Notes under the pieces: generated by a model | What the model was told of the DNA's origin: nothing | The model's input: only the letters and a program-made list of their open reading frames with translations | The model's database searches: none | In this document: positions 1 to 5,873 of the stretch, piece by piece | How positions within the stretch are numbered: the stretch's first letter is position 1 | Layout of the letters: each line of letters begins with the position of its first letter | Program-made: the position numbers and the translations under genes | Assembly: GCA_934162555.1 (NCBI GenBank) | Contig: CAKPJE010000052.1 | Location: forward strand, 1 to 7,109 | Direction: 5' to 3' | Source of the DNA: an uncultured Bacilli bacterium | GTDB taxonomy: Bacteria > Bacillota_I > Bacilli_A > RF39 > UBA660 | Length of the DNA: 7,109 nucleotides

Positions 1-267
1 AGTATATGTTGCAAATCCCATAATCCATACAACAAAATATAATAAATAAAGTTTTGCTACAACAATATTATATAATTTTACCTCACTCATTTTAAATGTT
101 GAAATCGCGCATATAACATCTAAGATTATTCCAACAAAATTAATAATAATTAATAATTTATAAACTCTATTTTCTGATGTATTTAACCTTTTCTTTGAAA
201 AATAAACAATCATTAACATAAAAGAATATATTAAACTAATAATTTGAATATAAATAGTACCATTCAC
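1..267 (-). CDS. Partial membrane protein, probable N-terminal membrane region of a sensor kinase
   Basis: This open frame enters from the left edge and is read leftward; 89 codons are present and the C-terminus is missing. I chose the GTG at 267-265 because AGGTGAT lies four bases in front of it. An in-frame ATG at 282-280 is possible but has no comparable ribosome binding site. The visible part has three hydrophobic segments (about residues 5-23, 38-57 and 68-88). The loop after the first contains the polar stretch YFSKKRLNTSENRVY (22-36). A YFSKKR..N..EN..Y loop followed by a K-L-Y-L-x-Y-x-x-x-W segment is something I recall from the multi-pass sensing domains of histidine kinases in uncultured low-GC Bacillota. 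That is family memory, not proof: the catalytic part lies outside the window. It could instead be another polytopic sensor or an unrelated membrane protein. Confidence 0.6.
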   Translation of the reverse strand, partial: MNGTIYIQIISLIYSFMLMIVYFSKKRLNTSENRVYKLLIIINFVGIILDVICAISTFKMSEVKLYNIVVAKLYLLYFVVWIMGFATYT

Positions 268-286
268 ATAATCACCTACCATACAT

Positions 287-297
287 AGAATATCACA
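287..297 (-). promoter_or_regulatory. Extended -10 promoter for the partial membrane protein
   Basis: Read on the minus strand, TGTG, one base, then TATTCT matches the Gram-positive extended -10 pattern (TRTGn plus a -10 hexamer). No convincing -35 hexamer lies 16-18 bases further upstream. The hexamer is 19 nt from the GTG start, the same spacing seen at other promoters here, giving a predicted leader of roughly a dozen bases that begins just before the AGGTGAT ribosome binding site. Confidence 0.4.
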
Positions 298-304
298 TTT
301 CTTG

Positions 305-326
305 AAAAAAAGAAAGTCTAGTTTCT
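305..326 (-). terminator. Weak intrinsic terminator after the adenylate-forming enzyme gene
   Basis: On the minus strand AGAAA (326-322) pairs with TTTCT (315-311) around a 6-nt loop, followed directly by a run of seven T (311-305). The stem is only five A/T-rich base pairs and overlaps the TAG stop codon, so it is a weak candidate. Its position immediately after the gene and its T tract are what support it. Confidence 0.4.
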
Positions 327-2141
327 AACCTTCTTCATAATTTTAACATCAATATTTTTACCTTTTTCAAGTGCCTTTAAATCAATTTTACCAATAGCAT
401 TTAAAGGTAATTTTTCAACTATATCATACTCATGAGGAAGTAAAGTTTCTCTTAAATCTCTTACACAATATTTTTCAATATCATTTAAAACTTCTTCATT
501 AAATACAACATTTTCTTTTAAAACAATATAAGCCTTAACAGCATTTATCATTGTTTTATGTGGCATACCTACAACAACACACTTATCAACATATTTACTT
601 TCTAGAATAGTTTTTTCTATCCTTGAAGGAAATGCTTTGGTTAATGATTTATCCCTTCCCTCTACAATAAACAACCTTTTGATTCTTCCAGTTACATATA
701 AGATACCATCTCTATCAACATAGCCCAAATCTCCAGACTTTATCCATCTATTACCATTGTTATCTGTGAAAACAACATTTTTGGTTTCTTCATCATTATT
801 ATAGTAACCATTAAACATAGTAGGAGTTTGAAAACATATTTCTCCTTCTTCATTATATCTAAGTTCTTTTTCCTTATTATCAATATCTATTATCTTTACA
901 TTTGTTTTAAGAAGAGGAATACCAACTGATCCTACTTTATTAGAATCTTCAAATGTATATGTTGCACTTGAAGTTATTTCCGTTTCCCCATAACCTTTTG
1001 TTATTTTTACTTTAGCATTATGTTCTTTTAAAAATTCATTAATCAAGCGCTCTTTTTCTTCTTCTAAAGAGCCACCACCAACTACAATATATCCTAATTT
1101 TGATAAATCCGCTTTTTGCATTTTTTTATCTGTAAGCATTGCCTCAAAATATGAAGGAATCCCCATCATATGTACTCTACCTTTATATTTACGTGCTAAA
1201 TATTTTCCAATATTTTCTTTTTCATATTTCACAACTAAATCAACTGTAACACCCAAACAAAGTGGCATATTCATACAATTGCATAGCATAAACGATGCAA
1301 GTGGCGGTAAAACTGTAACCATTGTATCACCAGGCATAAAATTAGCAGCTTTTACTCTATATTGATGAACCATAGAATTAAAATTATCATTTGTAAGTTT
1401 AGCACCTTTAGGTACTCCAGTAGTGCCACTTGTATGTGTCATAACAGCAAGTGTATCTGAAGTATATTTACTTTTATATTCAATAACATCATCAACTTTT
1501 AAACTTCTAAATGTTTTATAATCCATATATCTACTATCCTTTGATGTAAATGGTTTATTCATTAAATTCAAATACTCTTTTAAAAATAAAGGCATAGAAT
1601 ATGTCAGTGAACATGTTATTATTCTTTGAACACTTGTCTCATCAATTATTTGATTAATATTTTTCATCGCACCATCAAAAGCAATTAAAAATTTAGTGTT
1701 TACTTCATTTATTAAATGCTTAAATTCTTTAGGATTTGAAAGTGGATGAATAAAATTTGCAACTGCACCGATTTTATTTAAAGCATAGAAAAAATATACT
1801 GTTTCTGGACAAGTTGGCATTGCTAGTGTTACTATCTCGCCTTCTTTCACACCCAACTTAATAAATCTTTTAGCAGTTTCATCTATTTTTTCTTTTAGTT
1901 CTTTATATTTTATTTTTTTTCCATAATATTTTAAAGCAACTAAATCATCATATTTTTTAGTACTTTCTAAAAAATAATCATATATTGTACACTCTGGTAA
2001 TTTACTTACTACAGCTTCTTCACTATAATATTTTAACCATACTTTATCTGAACTCGGAAAATTTGTTAATGGTCCATATAACTTACCAAGTGCTAGATTT
2101 CTTAAATATACATTTCTATCAATTTGATCATCAAACTTCAC
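318..2141 (-). CDS. Class I adenylate-forming enzyme (acyl-CoA synthetase/ligase-like)
   Basis: Members of this family activate a carboxylic acid with ATP to an acyl-adenylate and usually pass it to CoA or a carrier-protein thiol. All core motifs are visible: the phosphate-binding loop THTSGTTGVPKG (235-246), GYGETE (383-388), GEICF (433-437), SGDLGY with the ribose-binding Asp471 (469-474), hinge GRIKR (485-489), and LPLNAIGKID with the expected catalytic Lys585. At 607 aa it is full length. Two features set it apart from standard fatty acyl-CoA synthetases: an N-terminal PSSDKVWLKYYSEEA stretch (29-43), and a segment after the hinge reading FIVEGRDKSLTKAFPSRIE (491-509) in place of the usual short glycine-lysine turn before P-x-E-I-E. 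I recall a similar DKPWLKYY leader in an uncharacterised clostridial AMP-binding subfamily. The start is GTG (2141-2139), preceded by GGGGA seven bases upstream. It has its own promoter and no pathway neighbours, so the acid substrate cannot be named. Confidence 0.9.
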   Translation of the reverse strand: MKFDDQIDRNVYLRNLALGKLYGPLTNFPSSDKVWLKYYSEEAVVSKLPECTIYDYFLESTKKYDDLVALKYYGKKIKYKELKEKIDETAKRFIKLGVKEGEIVTLAMPTCPETVYFFYALNKIGAVANFIHPLSNPKEFKHLINEVNTKFLIAFDGAMKNINQIIDETSVQRIITCSLTYSMPLFLKEYLNLMNKPFTSKDSRYMDYKTFRSLKVDDVIEYKSKYTSDTLAVMTHTSGTTGVPKGAKLTNDNFNSMVHQYRVKAANFMPGDTMVTVLPPLASFMLCNCMNMPLCLGVTVDLVVKYEKENIGKYLARKYKGRVHMMGIPSYFEAMLTDKKMQKADLSKLGYIVVGGGSLEEEKERLINEFLKEHNAKVKITKGYGETEITSSATYTFEDSNKVGSVGIPLLKTNVKIIDIDNKEKELRYNEEGEICFQTPTMFNGYYNNDEETKNVVFTDNNGNRWIKSGDLGYVDRDGILYVTGRIKRLFIVEGRDKSLTKAFPSRIEKTILESKYVDKCVVVGMPHKTMINAVKAYIVLKENVVFNEEVLNDIEKYCVRDLRETLLPHEYDIVEKLPLNAIGKIDLKALEKGKNIDVKIMKKVRN

Positions 2142-2159
2142 AATAGTTCCCCATTTCTC

Positions 2160-2175
2160 AGTGTATTATAACACT
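2160..2175. repeat. Inverted repeat AGTGT-N6-ACACT centred on a -10 box
   Basis: Perfect 5-bp arms AGTGT (2160-2164) and ACACT (2171-2175) flank exactly the six bases that form the minus-strand TATAAT. A dyad symmetric around a -10 box is a typical place for a repressor to bind, but arms this short can arise by chance in AT-rich DNA. The plus strand reads AGTGTATTAT, which is also found in the promoter of the GntR gene. Confidence 0.35.
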
Positions 2176-2193
2176 ATATTTAAGGAAAAACAA
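2165..2193 (-). promoter_or_regulatory. Sigma-A-type promoter for the adenylate-forming enzyme
   Basis: On the minus strand TTGTTT (2193-2188) and a perfect TATAAT (2170-2165) are separated by 17 bases. The TATAAT is 23 nt from the GTG start, giving a predicted leader of about 17 nt that begins just upstream of the GGGGA ribosome binding site. Confidence 0.6.
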
Positions 2194-2263
2194 TATTTTT
2201 TGTGGTTTTGAAAAGTCATTTTTAATAGCACCAATATTAATTAATACTTACAATATTTAAATT

Positions 2264-2294
2264 TATAAAAAATAAATCAAACATTTCTATTTGA
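2264..2294 (-). terminator. Weak intrinsic terminator after the UPF0736-like gene
   Basis: Just after the TAG stop, the minus strand has TCAAA (2294-2290) pairing with TTTGA (2281-2277) around an 8-nt loop, followed by a T-rich run (2276-2264) containing six consecutive T. The stem can be lengthened by one G-T pair. The weak stem makes this tentative; it would separate this gene from the promoter of the downstream adenylate-forming enzyme. The remaining gap to 2164 holds an AT palindrome (2235-2246) and that promoter, and no gene that I can see. Confidence 0.4.
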
Positions 2295-2295
2295 C

Positions 2296-2922
2296 CTATT
2301 TCATATTCGCAATCAATGTAAAAAACTCATACATCTTATTTGTTTTATCATCCCAAACCTTTAATTCTTTCTCTAGTTTATTTTTAACATTAACATTCAA
2401 TGCTTTCTCATTATAAAGTTCATAATACAAATATTCCAGTTGTTCTTTAGAACTATTTTTAATCTTAGACTTTAAATATTCCGTTTTCTTAATCTCATCT
2501 TTAGTTTTAAGCTCTAAACTACTTTTTTTACCTTCCTTTTCATAATCCATAACATAATAAGGTATAATATCCTCATTTTCAATAGTATCAAGTTCCTCAG
2601 ATATCAACATTTTTGAATATCTATTAGTTTTACCCTTACTATCTAATTTTAAAGCAAGAACCTTATCACCATTACAAATAACAAACGCATACTCTATAGG
2701 TTTTGTCATCCTATTCAAGTAAATTTCTGTTTTATTCTTAATCTTACTCAAAAAATCCTGTTTAAATCTCAAATTATAATTAACAGCATCCTCCATAACA
2801 CCTTCTTCAACCTTAAAAAGAGGAATCTTTTTTATATGATAAATATTATCATTTAAATTCCATTCATAATGATCAAAAATCATACTATCAAAATTTAAAA
2901 GAACATCGTATATATAATTCAT
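2296..2922 (-). CDS. UPF0736/DUF3603 (YjbA-like) protein of unknown function
   Basis: This is a soluble 208-aa protein with no signal peptide or membrane segment. The order of motifs fits the Bacillus YjbA family as I remember it: an N-terminal Y-x-x-D-V-x-x-N (3-10), HYEW (18-21), a D-x-I-x-x-x-x-x-I-P-L-F-K-V strand (25-38), and the segment YAFVICNGDKVLALKLD (78-94), whose B. subtilis counterpart is a similar 'CFVVTDGKGIIAID' stretch. A charged helical C-terminal half follows, with E-Y-L-Y-Y-E (163-168) matching the family's R-Y-W-Y-T-E region. It is shorter than the roughly 250-aa bacillar members, mostly in the middle and at the C-terminus. No biochemical role is known to me. The ATG at 2922 has AGGAGG four bases upstream. 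It is transcribed alone, divergently from the membrane protein gene at 3052. Confidence 0.7.
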   Translation of the reverse strand: MNYIYDVLLNFDSMIFDHYEWNLNDNIYHIKKIPLFKVEEGVMEDAVNYNLRFKQDFLSKIKNKTEIYLNRMTKPIEYAFVICNGDKVLALKLDSKGKTNRYSKMLISEELDTIENEDIIPYYVMDYEKEGKKSSLELKTKDEIKKTEYLKSKIKNSSKEQLEYLYYELYNEKALNVNVKNKLEKELKVWDDKTNKMYEFFTLIANMK

Positions 2923-2944
2923 TCGGCCTCCTATTTTCTATATT

Positions 2945-2965
2945 TTAAGATTTACAATATCTTAA
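2945..2965. promoter_or_regulatory. Perfect inverted repeat TTAAGAT-N7-ATCTTAA, candidate operator
   Basis: Two perfect 7-bp arms (2945-2951 and 2959-2965) flank a 7-nt centre, 23 nt upstream of the UPF0736-like start in the divergent intergenic region. A minus-strand -10-like TAAAAT (2947-2942) overlaps the proximal arm. An alternative pair, TTAAGA (2965-2960) and TATAGA (2942-2937) with 17-bp spacing, uses the distal arm as its -35. In either reading a protein bound to the dyad would block polymerase. With no T tract after it on either strand as read, it does not look like a terminator. Confidence 0.35.
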
Positions 2966-3003
2966 TTTTTATACCCTATACTATAATTTTATTTTAAATA
3001 CAC

Positions 3004-3032
3004 TTTAAATATTTCCCTTTTTGTTGTATAAT
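3004..3032 (+). promoter_or_regulatory. Sigma-A-type promoter for the small membrane protein and probably uvsE
   Basis: TTTAAA (3004-3009) and a perfect TATAAT (3027-3032) are separated by 17 bases. The TATAAT ends 19 nt before the ATG, so transcription should begin near 3039, immediately ahead of the AGGTGAT ribosome binding site (3040-3046). Confidence 0.6.
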
Positions 3033-3051
3033 TAAAATTAGGTGATAATTA

Positions 3052-3456
3052 ATGAAAAGAGTTTCATATTTAGTTTTATTTGTTTTATTTTGTACATCAT
3101 TTTTAATATTTAATTTAATATTTAGCTATACCCTAGATTATATATTTTTAACTCTATTAAAGTTAAGTAAATATGCAGTAGTTCCCTTCATCATAAAACT
3201 ATCAAGCATGCTTATATCAATGAATGCAAGTATAAAATTAATATTTAAACATTTCTATGTTGAAAGAACAAGTGTAAAAAAATTAATAAATTTGATGAAA
3301 ATATTTATAGTTTTATATTCTCTAATACTAGTACTCATATATGGTTTAAATGATATCTCATCAATTTATAACATGGTTACATATTTAGTATTCGCGATTA
3401 TTTCAATTTCATTTGTAAATGAATTCATAAAAGGTTATGCTGGTAAAATAGTATAA
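3052..3456 (+). CDS. Small four-helix membrane protein of unknown function
   Basis: I do not recognise this 134-aa protein. It is strongly hydrophobic, with about four membrane segments (residues 5-27, 30-58, 82-98 and 106-125) and short basic loops (for example K-H-F-Y-V-E-R-T-S-V-K-K at 66-77). It has no cleavable signal peptide, no conserved polar residues inside the helices that would suggest a transporter, and no cysteine pair. The start is clear: ATG at 3052 follows AGGTGAT at good spacing, and a promoter with a perfect TATAAT lies directly upstream. It is the first gene of a probable two-gene unit; uvsE begins 34 nt after its stop. A perfect inverted repeat starts in its last codons and extends into the gap. 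The pairing with uvsE could be chance, so no DNA-repair role should be assumed. Confidence 0.75.
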   Translation: MKRVSYLVLFVLFCTSFLIFNLIFSYTLDYIFLTLLKLSKYAVVPFIIKLSSMLISMNASIKLIFKHFYVERTSVKKLINLMKIFIVLYSLILVLIYGLNDISSIYNMVTYLVFAIISISFVNEFIKGYAGKIV

Positions 3457-3474
3457 CCTTTTTTGGTTATACTA
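3449..3474 (+). repeat. Perfect 10-bp inverted repeat with T6 centre between the membrane protein gene and uvsE
   Basis: Arms TAGTATAACC (3449-3458) and GGTTATACTA (3465-3474) are exact reverse complements around six T. The TAA stop of the upstream gene lies inside the left arm. As RNA it would form a stable hairpin, but AATAAAGG follows rather than a T tract, so it is not a classical intrinsic terminator. Other readings are an mRNA processing or stabilising hairpin, or a DNA operator. The right arm contains TATACT (3468-3473), a -10-like hexamer 17 nt before the uvsE start. Confidence 0.55.
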
Positions 3475-3490
3475 ATAAAGGTGAAAACAA

Positions 3491-4387
3491 ATGGTAAGAT
3501 TAGGCTATGCTTGTATATGTAATTCTATAGAAGAACATATGCATACAATTACATACACAAATTATTTAAAAGATAAAAATAAAATCAATGATATAGTCAA
3601 ACAAAATTTTGAAGTATTAAAAAAAATACTTACATATAACAATAAAAACAATATTCATTTTTATAGGTTAAGTTCAAATTTTATACCATGTGCAAGTATT
3701 ATAGAATATGATTACCCAAATATATTTAAAAAGGAATTTAAAGAAATATCTAAACTAATAAAAGGCCGATTTGATATGCATTTAAGTGAATATTGTATTT
3801 TAAACAGTACAAATAAAGAAGTCGTAAAAAGAAGTATAGATGAAATAAAATACCATTATAAACTATTAAAAAGTTTTAAAGTTAAACCAAACATAATCAT
3901 TCATATCGGAAGTAAAAGTTTTGGCAAAGAAAATTCGATCACAAGATTTATAAACAATTTTAATAAATTACCAAATTATTTAAAAAATACCTTATTAATA
4001 GAAAATGATGATAAAGTATTCAATGTTGAAGATACATTAAAACTATGTCAAAAAATAAAAAGGCCAATGGTATTAGATGTCCACCATCATAATTGTAATA
4101 AAAGTGAAAAGGATTTGTCCAATTATTTAAATGAAATTTTTAATACTTGGGATACAACACCCAAAATACATTTTTCTTCCCCTAAAAATAAAAAAGACAT
4201 TAGAGCACATAATGATTATATAAATAGTGATGACTTTATAAATTTTATTAAATTAATCGATAGAGATATAGACATTATGTTAGAAGCTAAAGCAAAAGAT
4301 GATGCTTTATTTAGATTAGTAAGAGAATTAAAATATAAAACAAATTATAATTTTATAGATGAAACAACCATAAAAAAAGATCTATAA
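3491..4387 (+). CDS. uvsE: UV damage endonuclease (UvsE/UVDE family)
   Basis: UVDE enzymes nick DNA immediately 5' of UV photoproducts, and of some other lesions, to start an alternative excision repair. They are TIM barrels with a multi-metal (Mn) active site. At 298 aa this matches the usual length. It opens with RLGYAC (3-8) and has FYRLSS (57-62), HIG with His138, IENDD with Glu171, LDVHHH with Asp196 and His199, PKIHFSS with Lys225 and His227, AH with His240, and LEAKAKD with Glu265. Compared from memory with the Thermus thermophilus structure, these correspond to the metal ligands and modified lysine at nearly constant offset, so the enzyme should be active. One deviation: the usual H-P-x-Q-Y/F is H-L-S-E-Y (97-101), keeping the His and Tyr but replacing Pro and Gln. 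AAAGGTGA (3477-3484) precedes the ATG. It lies 34 nt after the membrane protein gene and is probably cotranscribed with it. Confidence 0.93.
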   Translation: MVRLGYACICNSIEEHMHTITYTNYLKDKNKINDIVKQNFEVLKKILTYNNKNNIHFYRLSSNFIPCASIIEYDYPNIFKKEFKEISKLIKGRFDMHLSEYCILNSTNKEVVKRSIDEIKYHYKLLKSFKVKPNIIIHIGSKSFGKENSITRFINNFNKLPNYLKNTLLIENDDKVFNVEDTLKLCQKIKRPMVLDVHHHNCNKSEKDLSNYLNEIFNTWDTTPKIHFSSPKNKKDIRAHNDYINSDDFINFIKLIDRDIDIMLEAKAKDDALFRLVRELKYKTNYNFIDETTIKKDL

Positions 4388-4394
4388 AGATCTT
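4371..4394 (-). terminator. Intrinsic terminator of the GntR-ABC operon, embedded in the uvsE 3' end
   Basis: AAGATCT (4377-4383) and AGATCTT (4388-4394) form a perfect 7-bp stem with a 4-nt loop. Read on the minus strand the stem is followed by an uninterrupted T run (4378-4372), the usual form of an intrinsic terminator. The uvsE TAA forms most of the loop, and the permease TAA (4395-4393) overlaps one arm. On the plus strand the sequence after the stem is ATTCAAC, so termination of uvsE here would be poorer. Confidence 0.65.
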
Positions 4395-5184
4395 ATTCAA
4401 CATCAACACCTTTTTTAAAAATAAATATATTTATAATATTAATAACTACTATAATTATTATATAAATCACTATAATCATATATAGCAACTCTTTTAATAC
4501 ATTAACATTTAATATTTGATTAGTTTTAAATATTTGCATTATTCCATCATTTGTTAAACCAACTAAATATACAGAACCAAGCACTGCTAATTGAGCGCAT
4601 GCATAAGTTATAAATCCAAATAAAACCGATAATAACATTTTGTTATTGTTTTTTTTGTGCCCAAATAATAATCCAGTAATACCAGATACTAATAGTGTTA
4701 ATAACTCAACTGTAATAACAAGTACAAATGTAAGAATTAAACCAAATATTGAAATATTATATATACCAGAAATATGAGTTAAAGAATTTGCTATATAATC
4801 AAATAAAACTTTAGAATAACAAGCTATAAATAAAGATATAAATACTACTACCATACTTGTAAACATTGCTATTATTGAAGCTAGTATTTTAGATAAATAA
4901 ATTGTTTCTTTCTTTACAGGTAATGTATGGGTTAAATATGATTCATCACCATATATATTACTTTTAAATCTAACCCATGAACGCATTATTGTATTTACTA
5001 TAATATTTACAACAAAAGCAATTACAGTTCCACATAATATTTTATTTATAATCAAAATTGCAAGTGATGGATTATCTACCGTTGTTATTCTTGTTAATAC
5101 TGCAACAATTATAGATATTGTATAAAAAATAATTAATAATTTATATATATATGTTAAATCATATTTTAATAATTTCTTTAGCAT
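4393..5184 (-). CDS. ABC transporter permease (ABC-2/YtrC-D-like)
   Basis: This is the membrane subunit of the ABC exporter whose ATPase is encoded just upstream. Six hydrophobic segments are visible (about residues 14-32, 42-66, 100-124, 144-172, 184-208 and 232-256). Between the second and third lies the stretch YGDESYLTHTLPVKKETIYLS (78-98, the aspartate-glutamate-serine start included). A D-E-x-Y-L-T-x-T-L-P-V box followed by 'S-K-I/L' is, as I recall, typical of bacitracin/lantibiotic-type and Ytr-type ABC-2 permeases of Bacillota. At 263 aa it is normal for such half-size permeases. Its ATG overlaps the last codons of the ATPase gene by 7 nt, and its AGGAGG ribosome binding site lies inside that gene, so translation is probably coupled. 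The transported substrate is unknown; peptide antibiotic or envelope-stress export is inference from context. Confidence 0.85.
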   Translation of the reverse strand: MLKKLLKYDLTYIYKLLIIFYTISIIVAVLTRITTVDNPSLAILIINKILCGTVIAFVVNIIVNTIMRSWVRFKSNIYGDESYLTHTLPVKKETIYLSKILASIIAMFTSMVVVFISLFIACYSKVLFDYIANSLTHISGIYNISIFGLILTFVLVITVELLTLLVSGITGLLFGHKKNNNKMLLSVLFGFITYACAQLAVLGSVYLVGLTNDGIMQIFKTNQILNVNVLKELLYMIIVIYIIIIVVINIINIFIFKKGVDVE

Positions 5185-5873
5185 TTAAACATCCTCCTAA
5201 ATATTTCATCAATTCCTGTTTTTTCTTTTTCTCTTAATTTATCTGCTTCACTAGTAAGAACTATTTTACCTTTATCAATAAATATAACATCATCCAATAT
5301 TCTTTCTATATCAGATATTAAATGAGTTGAAATAATAATACTTGCATTCTCATTAAAATTAGTTAAAATTGTATCAAGTATATAATCTCTAGTAGCAGGA
5401 TCAACACCACCAAGTGGTTCATCTAAAATATAAAGTTTGGCTTTCCTACTCATTACTAATACTAATTGCACTTTTTCTTGCATACCTTTACTCATTTTAG
5501 ATAATTTTTGTTCTTCATCAAGTCCTAAATCTTTTAATAATTTATGAGCTTTTTTAGCATCAAAATTATCATAAAATTCTTCAAAAAATTTAACTACTTC
5601 TTTTACCTTCATAGATTTATCCAAATAAGTTCTTTCAGGTAAATATGATATATCTTTTTTACTTTCTATACCTATTTCATTTCCATTTACTAATATTTCT
5701 CCACTATCTCTTGTTAATAAATCATTTATTAATTTTATAAGCGTTGTTTTTCCTGTACCATTTTTTCCAAGTAATCCAACTATTCTACCTTCATTTATAG
5801 TAAAACTAATATTTTTTAAAACTTTTCTTTTACCATAACTTTTAGATAAATTTTCAATTTTTAATAATTCCAT
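5178..5873 (-). CDS. ABC transporter ATP-binding protein (YtrB-like)
   Basis: This is the cytoplasmic ATPase that drives the neighbouring permease. Its nucleotide-binding elements appear in order: Walker A GKNGTGKT (36-43), signature LSKMSKGMQ (124-132) in the variant form M-S-K-G-M-Q, Walker B LYILDEP (147-153) with catalytic Glu152, D-loop G-G-V-D-P (155-159), and switch histidine His184 in STHL. The Q-loop region reads ISYLPE (75-80), with Leu-Pro-Glu where many ABC ATPases have a glutamine; I recall this form from the YtrB/BcrA-related exporters. At 231 aa it is a single domain with a short C-terminal tail. The ATG (5873-5871) shares one base with the TAA stop of the GntR gene, and GAGG lies a few bases upstream inside that gene. 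The tight overlaps show a single operon regulated by the GntR protein. Confidence 0.93.
   Translation of the reverse strand: MELLKIENLSKSYGKRKVLKNISFTINEGRIVGLLGKNGTGKTTLIKLINDLLTRDSGEILVNGNEIGIESKKDISYLPERTYLDKSMKVKEVVKFFEEFYDNFDAKKAHKLLKDLGLDEEQKLSKMSKGMQEKVQLVLVMSRKAKLYILDEPLGGVDPATRDYILDTILTNFNENASIIISTHLISDIERILDDVIFIDKGKIVLTSEADKLREKEKTGIDEIFRRMFKC

Noticed and set aside
1911..1920. Run of eight T (A8 on the coding strand) in the adenylate-forming enzyme gene, and a similar run at 4649-4656 in the permease gene, as possible phase-variation tracts.
   Set aside because: Such runs are expected in Lys/Asn-rich genes at this base composition, both frames are intact, and neither gene is of a typical phase-variable kind.
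2235..2246. Perfect 12-bp palindrome TATTAATTAATA in the gap after the UPF0736-like gene.
   Set aside because: It is made only of A and T, lies away from any promoter or stop codon, and is likely a by-product of AT-richness.
2248..2267. TTACAATAT near 2248 resembles the centre of the dyad at 2945-2965, suggesting a repeated regulatory site.
   Set aside because: Only nine A/T-rich bases match and the second arm of the dyad is absent at 2248.
2142..2295. Search for a small RNA or short gene in the gap between the adenylate-forming enzyme and UPF0736-like genes.
   Set aside because: The gap is accounted for by a promoter at one end and a weak terminator at the other; no start with a ribosome binding site and no stable long stem is visible.
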